A stretch of 64,000 bases of DNA from Bacteroidia bacterium. Lineage in GTDB: Bacteria > Bacteroidota > Bacteroidia > Bacteroidales > Prolixibacteraceae. The notes under the pieces were generated by a model, which saw only the letters and a program-made list of their open reading frames with translations, did no database searches and was not told the DNA's origin. Below, piece after piece: positions 32,233 to 41,696 of this stretch; the first letter of the stretch is position 1, and each line of letters starts with the position of its first letter. Both the position numbers and the translations under genes were made by a program. The stretch lies in NCBI GenBank assembly GCA_025358025.1, contig JANYKW010000008.1, positions 41,582 through 105,581 of the forward strand. Reading direction: 5' to 3'.

Positions 32233-32945
32233 AACTGAGAACAATCGCAATTGACGATGAGCCACTGGCCCTCAGACTGGTAACTGACTATATCAGTAAA
32301 ACTCCATTCCTTGAGTTGGTCGGCGCATTTGACAATCCGCTGGATGCGGTGGATTTTCTTTCCGGCCAGGATGCCGAACTGATTTTTGTGGACATTCAGA
32401 TGCCCGAATTATCAGGAATTGAGTTTACAAGAAGCCTGCAGGAGGAGCACAAGATTATTTTTACAACTGCCTACGAAAAGTATGCCCTCGAAGGATTTAA
32501 GCTGAATGCCGTGGATTATCTTCTTAAGCCATTCAGCTACGAAGAGTTCCTGAAGGCGGCAGGGAAAGCGCATAAAATTGCCGAACTGGAGGCCAATAAT
32601 CTTCCATCGGTTGAAGCCAACAGCCAGTTTCTTTTTCTAAAATCAGAGTACAAGATTCGGCGAATCAACTTCGATGATATCCTGTATATTGAAGGATTAA
32701 AAGATTATGTCAAAGTATATACTACCGGAGATAACAAACCTGTTTTATCGCTTAATTCGATCAAATCGCTCGAAAATAAACTGCCGGCCGGGAAGTTTAT
32801 GCGGGTCCACCGATCGTTTATGGTCAACCTCGACAAAATAGAAACAATCGACCGTAGCCGGATAGTCTTTGGGAAGACATATATCCCAGTCAGTGATCAG
32901 TATAAAGCCAAATTTCAAGAATACCTGGATAAGAATTTTTTGTAA
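32229..32945 (+). CDS. LytTR-family response regulator
   Basis: The 238-residue regulator has a receiver domain (1-120) with acidic pocket Asp9/Asp10, phosphorylated Asp55 in LIFVDIQMP, and the Lys in LLKPF. A LytTR DNA-binding domain (about 140-238) shows YIEGLKDYVKVYT and FMRVHRSFMVNLDKI. It acts with the kinase it overlaps. LytTR proteins bind direct repeats upstream of envelope or transport genes; the targets are not known here. Confidence 0.94.
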   Translation: MKLRTIAIDDEPLALRLVTDYISKTPFLELVGAFDNPLDAVDFLSGQDAELIFVDIQMPELSGIEFTRSLQEEHKIIFTTAYEKYALEGFKLNAVDYLLKPFSYEEFLKAAGKAHKIAELEANNLPSVEANSQFLFLKSEYKIRRINFDDILYIEGLKDYVKVYTTGDNKPVLSLNSIKSLENKLPAGKFMRVHRSFMVNLDKIETIDRSRIVFGKTYIPVSDQYKAKFQEYLDKNFL

Positions 32946-32977
32946 TGATTAGCCGGCAGACTAAAAGTTTTCAATGA

Positions 32978-33009
32978 TTGTTTTCCCGTTGGCATAATTA
33001 TTATATTTG
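32978..33009 (+). promoter_or_regulatory. Promoter of the M28 peptidase gene (TTG-N21-TATATTTG)
   Basis: TTG at 32978-32980 and TATATTTG at 33002-33009 are separated by 21 bases, close to the Bacteroidota consensus TTTG-N19-TAnnTTTG. The ATG follows 25 bases later at 33035, so the leader is about 20 bases. Confidence 0.6.
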
Positions 33010-33034
33010 GTTTTTTATTTAAAACCAGGTCATT

Positions 33035-34705
33035 ATGAAAAAAATTGCGGCTATCCTCCTTTTCCTCTGTTTTATCGGACAATTCCAGATCCTTTCGGCA
33101 CAAAATGATCCAATCAAAAAGGGATTGGATGCAATTACCAATCAAAGTGTGAAGGGACAGCTCGATTTTCTGGCTTCAGACTGGATGGAGGGGCGCAATA
33201 CCGGTACGAAGGGCATTGCCATGGCCGCAGACTATATCACCAGCATGTTCCAGGTATACGGATTAAGGCCATACAAGCCACCTTTTACGAACACAAGAAC
33301 TATGGGCCGGGCGATTCCACAGATCGGTGAGCAGGGCTATTTCCAGGATTTTGCCATGCTGAAAACACAGCCATCCAAAGAGCATCAGCTATCCATTGTC
33401 ACAACCACAGGCAAAAGTTCGTTTGTGCAAATTTTTAACTCGGAAACAGACTTTACTTTTGGCGGAAGGTACAATCCGACCCTTGGTGGTTTGTCGGGTG
33501 AGGCACCTTTGGTTTTCGTCGGATACGGCATTTCTGACACGAAAAATGGGTATGACGAGTTCAAGGGGATCGATGTAAAGGGAAAGATCATATTGCGGCT
33601 GCGCGGATTTCCGGGACAAAAAGATACCAATAGCTTGGCCAGCAGAAAATTCAGACCCGATACAAAAGACTGGCGGCAGATTTACCGGTACGAATCGAAT
33701 AAAAATGCCAAAGCTATGGAATTGGGGGCTTTGGCCGTTATTGAGATCAATAACTCACCAGGCCAGACCCAGTTCAGCAGTCCCAAAAATATATTCCGGT
33801 ACTATGTTGGTGACATGGAGTTTGATGAATTTCCTGAAGAACTGTACAACAACAGTTTTTCACTTGTAAGTGATAGTCTGGAGAAGGTTTTGCCATTCTT
33901 TGTTATCTCCAAAAGGTTGTCTAACGAACTTACCAAAGATTCAGGGTTGGATATTGCTCTTTTTGAGAAGAATGCTATGGAGAAAATTAAACCGGCCTCC
34001 CGTGAATTGACCAATAAATCAGTTCGTTTCAACCTCAAAAATCAGGTTCCGGAACTATACCGGGGACGTAATGTTCTGGGAATTCTGGAGGGTGAAAATA
34101 CCAACCAGGTGGTGGTGGTGGGGGCCCATTACGATCACAAAGGCAAATACAATGGGGTAGTGTGGAACGGAGCCGATGACAATGCTTCGGGTACCGTAGC
34201 GGTGATGACCATTGCCCGCGCCTGTATTGCAACAGGGGTGAAACCAAAGCGAACCATCATCTTTGCAGCCTGGGACGGCGAGGAAGAAGGGTTGTTGGGA
34301 TCCCGCTATTTTACCCTGAATCCTGTAAAATCTGACATCTTTGCCAACATTAATTTCGATATGATCTCCAGGGACTCCGACCGGGATACGCTTGGGGTAA
34401 AATGTGACCTGACCTATACCAAGGCTTATGAGGTACTGAAAACATCTACCGAGAAAGATATTGAAACTTATAAGATAGGTATCAAAATGAGTTATACCCC
34501 GGAAGAGACTCCCAGTGGCGGTTCCGATTACAACTATTTTGCCGAGAAGAAAATCCCCATCATGGCTTATATGGCTGCCATGCACAAAGATTATCACCGC
34601 CCGGGGGATAAACCTTACAAGGTAAACCTTGTCAAGATGAGTAACGTAATCCGCATCGGATTTTTAAATACCTGGATGCTCGCAAATATTGAAAAACTCC
34701 AATAG
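33035..34705 (+). CDS. Secreted M28 family zinc peptidase
   Basis: The 556-residue protein has a signal peptide (1-22). A first domain ends in a protease-associated-like insert (GLSGEAPLVFVGYGIS, KGKIILRLRGFPGQ). The M28 core (about 335-556) shows GAHYDH, NGADDNASG, WDGEEEGLLGS, NFDMIS and HKDYHRPGD, which give the five residues that bind the two zinc ions and the general base Glu. M28 members are aminopeptidases or carboxypeptidases acting on peptides in the periplasm. It has its own promoter and is followed by a bidirectional hairpin. Confidence 0.9.
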   Translation: MKKIAAILLFLCFIGQFQILSAQNDPIKKGLDAITNQSVKGQLDFLASDWMEGRNTGTKGIAMAADYITSMFQVYGLRPYKPPFTNTRTMGRAIPQIGEQGYFQDFAMLKTQPSKEHQLSIVTTTGKSSFVQIFNSETDFTFGGRYNPTLGGLSGEAPLVFVGYGISDTKNGYDEFKGIDVKGKIILRLRGFPGQKDTNSLASRKFRPDTKDWRQIYRYESNKNAKAMELGALAVIEINNSPGQTQFSSPKNIFRYYVGDMEFDEFPEELYNNSFSLVSDSLEKVLPFFVISKRLSNELTKDSGLDIALFEKNAMEKIKPASRELTNKSVRFNLKNQVPELYRGRNVLGILEGENTNQVVVVGAHYDHKGKYNGVVWNGADDNASGTVAVMTIARACIATGVKPKRTIIFAAWDGEEEGLLGSRYFTLNPVKSDIFANINFDMISRDSDRDTLGVKCDLTYTKAYEVLKTSTEKDIETYKIGIKMSYTPEETPSGGSDYNYFAEKKIPIMAYMAAMHKDYHRPGDKPYKVNLVKMSNVIRIGFLNTWMLANIEKLQ

Positions 34706-34738
34706 AAATAACCAAAAGGAAATTTTCACATCAACCGA

Positions 34739-34800
34739 ATCCGCCAGTAGGCGGATGGGTATTACATCTGACCATTAAAAAACAAATTATAAACAAGGCA
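34739..34800. repeat. Palindromic intergenic element, copy A
   Basis: Core ATCCGCC-AGTA-GGCGGAT (34739-34756), followed by a tail GGGTATTACATCTGACCATT and an A/T-rich end. The tail is shared in diverged form with copy B, and the core with copies C and D. Confidence 0.6.
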
Positions 34801-34830
34801 GCAGGAGCAGATTGAAAGTCTGCTCCTGCT
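34800..34830 (+). terminator. Bidirectional hairpin between M28 and an acyl-CoA synthetase
   Basis: AGCAGGAGCAGA (34800-34811) pairs perfectly with TCTGCTCCTGCT (34819-34830); the plus-strand flank is T/C-rich. The neighbours converge here, so it can end both transcripts, though the plus-strand T-run is only partial. Confidence 0.75.
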
Positions 34831-34844
34831 TTCTTCTCCCCACC

Positions 34845-36494
34845 TCAATATGAATCCTGCAGAAATTTCGCCCGGATCGCTACCTTGTTCACCTTCCCAA
34901 CGCTGGTTTTATCAATCAATTCTGCCCTTATAACCTTCATGGTAATGGCTTCACGGGGTAAAACACCGGAATCAACACTTGCCTTGACAATTTGAATAAT
35001 ATCCCAGTCATCAAAGTCAGCATTTGTTTTCGGAACAATGATGGCCAACGGAATTTCTCCCCAGGTATTATCCGGTGCTCCAATCACAGCTACTTCAGAA
35101 ATTCCTGCGTGTTTGGCAATTACATCTTCCATTTCCAGAGAGCTGAGCCACTCTCCGCCGACTTTGATCACATCCTTGGTGCGGTCAGTGATCCTTAAGC
35201 TGTCGCTCGCGTTGATACAGGCTACATCGTTGGTATGCATCCATCCTCCCTCCCACAATTTCTCTGAATGAACGTGATCTTTTAGGTAACCCTGTGTAAG
35301 GAAGGGGGAACGGATAATAATTTCGCCAGGGGTCTTGTCGTCGCAGGGTACATCAATGCCTTCAGAATCCAAAACACGCACTTGTACTAATCCAATCGGT
35401 TGGCCGGTTCTACAACGTAAATTTACCTGCTCTTCCGGTGAGAGTTCCAAATCTTTTTCAGTTAACTGAGCCAGAGACACTACCGGACAAGTCTCCGACA
35501 TTCCGTAACCTGCGAAAACATCAATACCACGTTTTAAAGCTTCCAGGGCAATATTCTTCGGGAGGGCTGCCCCTCCAATGACGCAGGTCCAGCGAGAAAG
35601 ATCACACCCTGTGGATGCTGGATCTTTCATCAACATATTCAGGATCGTTGGTACACAGTGGCTGAAGGTAACCATGTGGGTCTCCAGCAGTTTCAATAGC
35701 ATGGAAGGCACATATTTCCCGGGATAAACCTGTTTTATACCCAAAAAAGTTGCGACATAGGGAATACCCCAGGCATGCACATGGAACATGGGTGTAAGTG
35801 GCATATAGATGGATTCTCTGTGCAGACGGCCCTGAACGGAATTGGCGGCAAGGGCTGCTGTGGTTGAGAGTGTATGTAGAACCAGTTGCCGGTGTGAGAA
35901 AAAGACACCTTTAGGTTGCCCCGTTGTACCTGTTGTATAGAATGTTGTTGCACGCGTGTTTTCGTCAAATTCCGGAAAATCAAATGTTGGTGATGCTTCC
36001 GCAAGCATTTGTTCATATTCACCTTCAAATTGAAAATGATTTTTAAAAATTTCACCGCCTTCATCTATCAGGATGAACTTTCTTCCTTCTGCTATTCGTC
36101 CCCTGATACCTTCCAGCAATGGAAGAAACTCTGTATGACATATAATTACATCATCCTCGGCATGATCGATAGTATAAATCATCTGCTCCGGCGAAAGTCG
36201 CACATTGATGGTGTGAAGAACTGCCCCGAGCATGGGTATAGCGTAGTAGGCTTCGAGGTACCTGTGAGAATCCCAGTCCATGACTGCAACAGTACTACCC
36301 TCAGCAACCCCGATGGATGACAGGGCATTGGCAAGCCGGTGCACGCGTTCCTGCCAGGTCTTGTATGTAATGGTCAGCTGGTCCCTGTAAACGATCTCCT
36401 GGTCGGGATTATTGGCCATTGGCGCTTTAAAAAGTTGCTTAATCAGAAGCGGAAAGGCATATGCTGATTTTGTTTTTTCAATCAAATTGCTCAT
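34845..36494 (-). CDS. Medium/long-chain fatty acid-CoA ligase (AlkK-like)
   Basis: The 549-residue enzyme shows TFYTTGTTGQPKGVFFSHRQ, MFHVHAWGIPY, YGMSETCP, HTNDVACINASDSLRITDRTKDVIKVGGEWLSSLEMED and DKTSVGKVNK, the full set of AMP-binding motifs. The HVHAWG segment is characteristic of the AlkK/medium-chain fatty acyl-CoA ligase group. It activates a fatty acid in the cytosol for beta-oxidation or other use. It is on the minus strand between a convergent M28 gene and a long A/T-rich gap, and is probably monocistronic. The exact chain length is not readable. Confidence 0.88.
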   Translation of the reverse strand: MSNLIEKTKSAYAFPLLIKQLFKAPMANNPDQEIVYRDQLTITYKTWQERVHRLANALSSIGVAEGSTVAVMDWDSHRYLEAYYAIPMLGAVLHTINVRLSPEQMIYTIDHAEDDVIICHTEFLPLLEGIRGRIAEGRKFILIDEGGEIFKNHFQFEGEYEQMLAEASPTFDFPEFDENTRATTFYTTGTTGQPKGVFFSHRQLVLHTLSTTAALAANSVQGRLHRESIYMPLTPMFHVHAWGIPYVATFLGIKQVYPGKYVPSMLLKLLETHMVTFSHCVPTILNMLMKDPASTGCDLSRWTCVIGGAALPKNIALEALKRGIDVFAGYGMSETCPVVSLAQLTEKDLELSPEEQVNLRCRTGQPIGLVQVRVLDSEGIDVPCDDKTPGEIIIRSPFLTQGYLKDHVHSEKLWEGGWMHTNDVACINASDSLRITDRTKDVIKVGGEWLSSLEMEDVIAKHAGISEVAVIGAPDNTWGEIPLAIIVPKTNADFDDWDIIQIVKASVDSGVLPREAITMKVIRAELIDKTSVGKVNKVAIRAKFLQDSY

Positions 36495-37267
36495 AATGAT
36501 CTATTATTTATTGAATTGGATAAAATCTGCTCACCTGCAGTAAAAAAGGATCATCAGTAAATTTTCAGGATAAAAAAGCGATCTCCAAATTTAGTTTTTT
36601 TTCATCAGCCAAACCTCAGAAACAATGGTACCCCACCCACCTGGGTGCCGCGTATCTCAAACGCGGGAAATTCCTGCTTCCATGAGCCTGTCAGCCAGTA
36701 ATCCTGCAATATTCAGCTCCACTGCACCTGCTTTCGCTGCATGCTGAATGATCACCTGATGGTACCCGGTACCAAATGTCAGCATTGGAACAGCTGCAAT
36801 TATGGCTAAAAGAAGCATGTGTAAACAGCGCATCGGTAACTGAAGAATTATGCCGGAAGATGTATAGGAGGAGTTAATATTTATCATGTTGCGAACAGAA
36901 TTTCAAAGGTCATTAACTTCTTAAAATTAATTTTTATTTCGGTTATGTGATACCCATCCCGACATGTCGGGACCGACCGAAAATGATTAGGCGGGTATTC
37001 CTTCTGGCCATTTAAAAGGCAAAATTATAAACAGATTGTACTTAAAATTTTATTGAATTGCAGAAAAGTCAGTTTTTTATGCTCTGCTGTTAAACAAATT
37101 GCCCCATATGTTTGTCTATCTGGAATAGTGTGATCCTTATGGAAACAATATTGAAAAAGTCATAAACAAATGGAATCGCCATGATTTATTAATCTCCAGG
37201 AGAGATGATAATAACCTCATAGCTATTCCATCCGCCAGCTGGCGGATGAAAAACCAATTATTATCAA
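36495..37267. other. Long intergenic region with repeats, no convincing gene
   Basis: About 770 bases upstream of the hybrid kinase. A minus-strand frame at 36657-36887 (76 codons, with a hydrophobic MLLLAIIAAVPML stretch) has no recognisable family and I do not call it. Two palindromic elements (copies B and C) lie at 36957-37035 and 37229-37270. No promoter box with proper spacing was found for the kinase. Confidence 0.5.
36957..37035. repeat. Palindromic intergenic element, copy B
   Basis: Perfect palindrome TCCCGACATGTCGGGA (36957-36972). The tail GGGTATTCCTTCTGGCCATT then AAAATTATAAACAGATTG (36993-37038) is a diverged copy of the tail of copy A. The two share the tail but not the core. 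Confidence 0.6.
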
Positions 37268-37270
37268 ATG
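37229..37270. repeat. Palindromic intergenic element, copy C, reaching the kinase start codon
   Basis: CATCCGCCAGCTGGCGGATG (37229-37248) is a perfect 20-bp palindrome. It is followed by AAAAACCAATTATTATCAA and then the ATG of the hybrid kinase at 37268. The same core and tail recur at 39680-39720, so the sequence before the kinase start codon belongs to the repeat. Confidence 0.75.
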
Positions 37271-39646
37271 AAATGCCAGGACAAATCCACTGATGAACTT
37301 ATTGTTTTGATGGAAAAACTTCAAAAAGAAAGCGAAATATATAAGCGTGAAACCGTCAGACATAAGCTGACAGCATCGAAATTAAAGGAAAGTGAAGAAA
37401 AATTACACAATGTATTTGATCTTTCAACTGTTGGCCAATCAATAAGTACCATCGACGGAAGGTTACAAACAAATAGTGCTTTTTGTCAGACTTTGGGGTA
37501 CTCGAATAGTGAATTAGCCAATATTAAATGGACTTCAATAACCCATCCTGACGATATCCAGTATAATATTGAAATTGTAAATCGTATACTTTCAGGAGAA
37601 AATGGATCGGCACGCTGGGAAAAGAGATATATCCATAAAAATGGAAGTGTCGTTTGGGCTGATATCAATACTGCTCTTCATCGTGACGAACAGGGTGAGC
37701 CCATATATTTTATTACATCCATCATTGATATTACCAGTCGCAAGCTCGCGGAAGAGTCCCTGCGCAAGAGTGAAGAGCGCTTTCATGGTATTTTCAACAA
37801 GCTTCAGGATGCCTTCATCCAGGCTGACTTATCAGGGAATATTTCTTTGTTGAGTCCTTCCGCCGTAACCATGTTCGGTTGTCATTCAGCAGGAGAGATG
37901 ATTGGAAAGCCAGAGAACTTGCTTTATGCCGATGTAGAAGATCGTAGCAGACTTCATAAGGAATTATCTGCAAATGGAAGTGTCGTTGATTATGTGGCAT
38001 TGGGGAGAAAAGTGGATGGGACCACATTTTGGGTCTCCATGAATGTTCAGTTTAAATACGAAAATGGCAATATTTCAGGAACTGAGCGTTTGGTGCGTGA
38101 TATTACAGAGCGAAAAATCCAGGAAGACCAGATCAATACTTTTTCAAGGGCTGTTGAACAAAGCCCGGTGATGATTGTAATTACGGATACAAATGGCATC
38201 ATTGAATACGTTAATCCAAAATTCAGTGAAACAACGGGTTATAGTAAGGAAGAAGTACTTGGCCAAAATCCCAGAATCCTAAAGTCCGACAATAAGATCC
38301 AGGTTGAATACAAACGGCTTTGGGACACCATACTCGGTGGGAATGTGTGGCATGGCGAATTCTGCAACGTGAAAAAGAATGGAGAAATCTATTTTGAATC
38401 TGCCTCTATTTCACCTATCATCGATGAATACGGAAACATCAAGCATTTCATTGCAGTGAAAGAAGATATCACAGAGAAAAAACAAATGGTGAACGATTTA
38501 ATCAAAGCAAAAGAAAAGGCAGAAGAGAGTGACAGACTGAAATCAGCCTTTCTTGCTAATATGAGCCATGAGATTCGCACGCCAATGAATGGAATTTTGG
38601 GATTCACTGAGTTGTTAAAAGAGCCGAATCTATCAGGGAGCGAGCAACAAACATACATCAAAATTATAGAAGAGAGTGGTGACCGGATGTTGAATTTGAT
38701 GAATAACCTGATTGATATTTCCAGAATTGAATCGGGAGAGACCAAAGTGTTGATTTCATCCTGCAATATCAAAAAACACCTTGATAATGTCTATGACTTT
38801 TTCGTTCATGAAGCAAATAAAAAACAACTAAAGCTGGTTCGTCGTTTTAATTTATCGCCCGGTGAGTCCATGATTGAGACCGATGCGCTGAAATTGGATT
38901 CAATTTTAATAAATCTTGTTAAAAATGCAATCAAATTTACCAGACATGGCACCATCGAATTTGGATGTACCAGGCAGGGAAATAACTTCCGGTTTTTTGT
39001 AAAAGACAGCGGTGTTGGAATAGACTCAGAATACCAGAAAATAATTTTTGACCGGTTCAGACAGGCTGATGAATCGTTGAGCCGTCCATTTGAAGGTGCC
39101 GGATTGGGATTGTCTATTTCCAAGGCATTTGTCAATGCCCTGGGTGGAAACATCTGGGTAGAAAGTGAAGCTGGCAATGGTTCAACTTTCTATTTCATAT
39201 TGCCGGTTAATTTAAGGGAAAAAGAAGTAATTGCTGATAAAAGGACATTAGAAACCAATAAAACAAAGGTTCTTCAGGAAGAACTTAAGGTATTAATTGT
39301 TGAAGATGATGATGCTTCAATGGATTACCTGGAGATTATCGCCGGAACCTTTTGCAGAAAGTTTTTAAAAGCAAGGAACGGACAAGAGGCTGTCGAGATT
39401 TTTTATGCGAATCAGGACATCAATTTAATATTGATGGATATTAAATTGCATGTAATGGACGGGCTTGAGGCAACACGTCAGATTCGTCAATTTAACAAAG
39501 AGGTGATCATTATTGCACAAACAGCCTATTCCATGATTGGCGACAAAGAAAAAGCGCTGGAAGCCGGATGCAACGATTACATTTCAAAGCCTATCATCAA
39601 AGATGAATTGAGGTCCCTGATTCAGTTTCATATAAAAAACAAGTGA
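37268..39646 (+). CDS. PAS-PAS-PAS hybrid histidine kinase with receiver domain
   Basis: The 792-residue protein has no membrane segment. It has a short coiled-coil start and three PAS domains (about 44-160, 168-285, 290-405; the first with GRLQTNSAFCQTLGYSNSE, the third with GIIEYVNPKFSETTGYSKEE). Then come a HisKA domain (FLANMSHEIRTPMNGILGF, His434), a HATPase (LVKNAIKFTRHG, DSGVGI, FEGAGLGLSISKAF) and a C-terminal receiver (LIVEDDDASMDYL; Asp724 in LILMDIKLHVMDG, Lys in YISKPI). It is a soluble sensor of an unknown ligand or redox state; the output protein is not adjacent. Its start codon is joined to repeat copy C. Confidence 0.93.
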   Translation: MKCQDKSTDELIVLMEKLQKESEIYKRETVRHKLTASKLKESEEKLHNVFDLSTVGQSISTIDGRLQTNSAFCQTLGYSNSELANIKWTSITHPDDIQYNIEIVNRILSGENGSARWEKRYIHKNGSVVWADINTALHRDEQGEPIYFITSIIDITSRKLAEESLRKSEERFHGIFNKLQDAFIQADLSGNISLLSPSAVTMFGCHSAGEMIGKPENLLYADVEDRSRLHKELSANGSVVDYVALGRKVDGTTFWVSMNVQFKYENGNISGTERLVRDITERKIQEDQINTFSRAVEQSPVMIVITDTNGIIEYVNPKFSETTGYSKEEVLGQNPRILKSDNKIQVEYKRLWDTILGGNVWHGEFCNVKKNGEIYFESASISPIIDEYGNIKHFIAVKEDITEKKQMVNDLIKAKEKAEESDRLKSAFLANMSHEIRTPMNGILGFTELLKEPNLSGSEQQTYIKIIEESGDRMLNLMNNLIDISRIESGETKVLISSCNIKKHLDNVYDFFVHEANKKQLKLVRRFNLSPGESMIETDALKLDSILINLVKNAIKFTRHGTIEFGCTRQGNNFRFFVKDSGVGIDSEYQKIIFDRFRQADESLSRPFEGAGLGLSISKAFVNALGGNIWVESEAGNGSTFYFILPVNLREKEVIADKRTLETNKTKVLQEELKVLIVEDDDASMDYLEIIAGTFCRKFLKARNGQEAVEIFYANQDINLILMDIKLHVMDGLEATRQIRQFNKEVIIIAQTAYSMIGDKEKALEAGCNDYISKPIIKDELRSLIQFHIKNK

Positions 39647-39679
39647 AATACCCATGGGGCAGGTGTTCATACCAGCCGA

Positions 39680-39720
39680 ATCCGCCAGCTGGCGGATGAA
39701 AATCAAATTGTTATCAAATG
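39680..39720. repeat. Palindromic intergenic element, copy D
   Basis: ATCCGCCAGCTGGCGGAT (39680-39697) is a perfect 18-bp palindrome. It is followed by GAAAATCAAATTGTTATCAA and an ATG at 39718 that opens a frame of only about a dozen codons. It is nearly identical to copy C and lies between the kinase and the ABC genes. Confidence 0.75.
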
Positions 39721-39905
39721 AATGGATTTTTCTGTAAATATCCAGGATACGCTTGAATACAATATTCTATCAATATACCTCTGGAGACTCTTGCGGTAAT
39801 TTTTTTTGCCCGTCTATACTACAAGACCATAACTTACTCCATTTTTGATCGTATAATAGCCAGACTTTTTGGTTGGATGGTGAATTTATTAAGGATTAAT
39901 TATAG

Positions 39906-41696
39906 ATGGCAAACAAAAATATTGAGCAAGAACCAATGGGGAAACCCGGAAAGCCAAATATATTCGCGGTACTGAAACCATACAGGCTGATGATTTGCAG
40001 TCTGATAGGTTTCGCGTTGCTTAGTAACGCGGCCAACCTGGTGATCCCAAAAATTATTTCTCATGGTATTGATGATTTCACCGGCGGGGTTTTTATGTAT
40101 CAAAGAGTTATTCTTGAATTTCTTGCTGCAGCATTTATTATTTTCATTTTCTCTTTTCTCCAGGGACTCTTGCAGACCTATGCTTCAGAAAGGGTGGCCC
40201 GGGACCTTCGGACACAACTGGCCGATAAAATATCACGACAGAGTTATGAGTTTATCCAACAGGCAAATCCTTCAAAGTTACTTACCAATCTTACATCAGA
40301 TATCGATTCGGTGAAGCTGTTCGTTTCAATGGCAGTGGTGTCACTGGCATCATCCGTATTTATTATCATTGGAGCAACAGTATTGCTACTTTCAATCAAC
40401 TGGCGTCTGGCCTTATCGGTGCTTGCCATTATCCCGATAATCAGCGGAGCCTTTTTTATTGTTTTTCGTCGGGTGAAAGTTTTGTTTAAAAAAAGTCGTG
40501 AAGTGATCGACTGGCTCAATAAAGTCATCAACGAGAGCATTTTGGGTGCAGCCTTGGTTCGTGTTCTGAATTCACAAATACTTGAGTATAACAAGTTTCT
40601 GGACGCCAATACACAAGCTAGAAATCTCGGTATGTCCATACTCAAACTTTTTGCCACACTGATTCCTGTCGTTGTTTTTGTAAGCAACATGGCGGCACTT
40701 ACTATTCTGGCTTTGGGAGGACATTATGTCATTACAGGTTCCATGTCGCTGGGTGATTTTGCAGCTTTCAACTCCTATCTTGTAATACTGATTTTCCCCA
40801 TCATCATCATAGGGTTCATCAGCAATTTTGTTGTACAGGCTTCTGTATCGTATGGCCGGATCTGTGCTGTTTTGGATGCCGCAGAAACTACCGAGACCGG
40901 GACGGTTGTTTCGCCTTTGAAGGGAAACATTGAGATGCAGGATATCTCGGTATTTTATGGAGATAAACCGGTTTTGCAGAATATTTCCCTGTTGCTCAAA
41001 ACAGGAACAAAAACAGCGGTCATTGGTCCTACGGCAGCAGGTAAAACACAGTTGCTCTATTTGCTTACCGGGCTGATCCGCCCTTCGAACGGTACGATTA
41101 AGTTTGATGGGATCAATATCGATGATTATAATAAAACAACCTTTCAACATCAGATTGGTTTCGTATTTCAGGATAGTATCATTTTTAATATGACACTCCG
41201 CGAAAACATTGCATTCAATGAAAAGGTAACCGAAGAATCAATCGGAAAGGCAATTGAGACAGCCGAACTCAAGGATTTTACAGATGCACTTCCGCTGGGA
41301 TTGGATACCGTGGTGAGCGAACGCGGGACTTCACTCTCAGGGGGGCAAAAGCAACGTATTATGCTGGCAAGGGCATTGGCTCTTCAACCGAAAATTTTGC
41401 TGCTCGATGATTTTACTGCCCGGGTAGATTCCCGGACAGAAGAAAAAATCCTCAATAACCTGGCAATCAATTATCCCGGAATAACCTTGATCTCGGTCAC
41501 CCAAAAGATTGCCTCCGTGATGAATTACGGTCAAATTATATTACTGGAAGAGGGCGAAATTCTGGCAAGCGGAACCCACGAGTCGATGATGAAGAGTTGC
41601 CCCGAATATGTTCAGATTTTTAATTCCCAACGCAGTACCAACCATTACGAATCGGAGGCAGTTGGAAAAAACAAACGAATACCTGATGAACTATAA
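39906..41696 (+). CDS. ABC exporter half-transporter with degenerate ATP site (subunit 1)
   Basis: The 596-residue protein has six transmembrane helices (residues about 27-310) and a nucleotide-binding domain. Walker A is GPTAAGKT (374-381) and the signature is the canonical LSGGQ (477-481). Walker B ends LLLDD, with Asp502 instead of the catalytic Glu. The switch is VTQKIA, with Gln533 in place of the H-loop His. These two changes are those of the degenerate site in heterodimeric exporters such as TM287/288. The next gene overlaps by 11 bases and has the matching features. The cargo is unknown; drugs, lipids or peptides are typical. Confidence 0.93.
   Translation: MANKNIEQEPMGKPGKPNIFAVLKPYRLMICSLIGFALLSNAANLVIPKIISHGIDDFTGGVFMYQRVILEFLAAAFIIFIFSFLQGLLQTYASERVARDLRTQLADKISRQSYEFIQQANPSKLLTNLTSDIDSVKLFVSMAVVSLASSVFIIIGATVLLLSINWRLALSVLAIIPIISGAFFIVFRRVKVLFKKSREVIDWLNKVINESILGAALVRVLNSQILEYNKFLDANTQARNLGMSILKLFATLIPVVVFVSNMAALTILALGGHYVITGSMSLGDFAAFNSYLVILIFPIIIIGFISNFVVQASVSYGRICAVLDAAETTETGTVVSPLKGNIEMQDISVFYGDKPVLQNISLLLKTGTKTAVIGPTAAGKTQLLYLLTGLIRPSNGTIKFDGINIDDYNKTTFQHQIGFVFQDSIIFNMTLRENIAFNEKVTEESIGKAIETAELKDFTDALPLGLDTVVSERGTSLSGGQKQRIMLARALALQPKILLLDDFTARVDSRTEEKILNNLAINYPGITLISVTQKIASVMNYGQIILLEEGEILASGTHESMMKSCPEYVQIFNSQRSTNHYESEAVGKNKRIPDEL

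Noticed and set aside
36657..36887. 76-codon minus-strand frame with a hydrophobic start
   Set aside because: No family, no clear ribosome-binding site, and it lies in a gap full of repeats; I could not support it as a gene.
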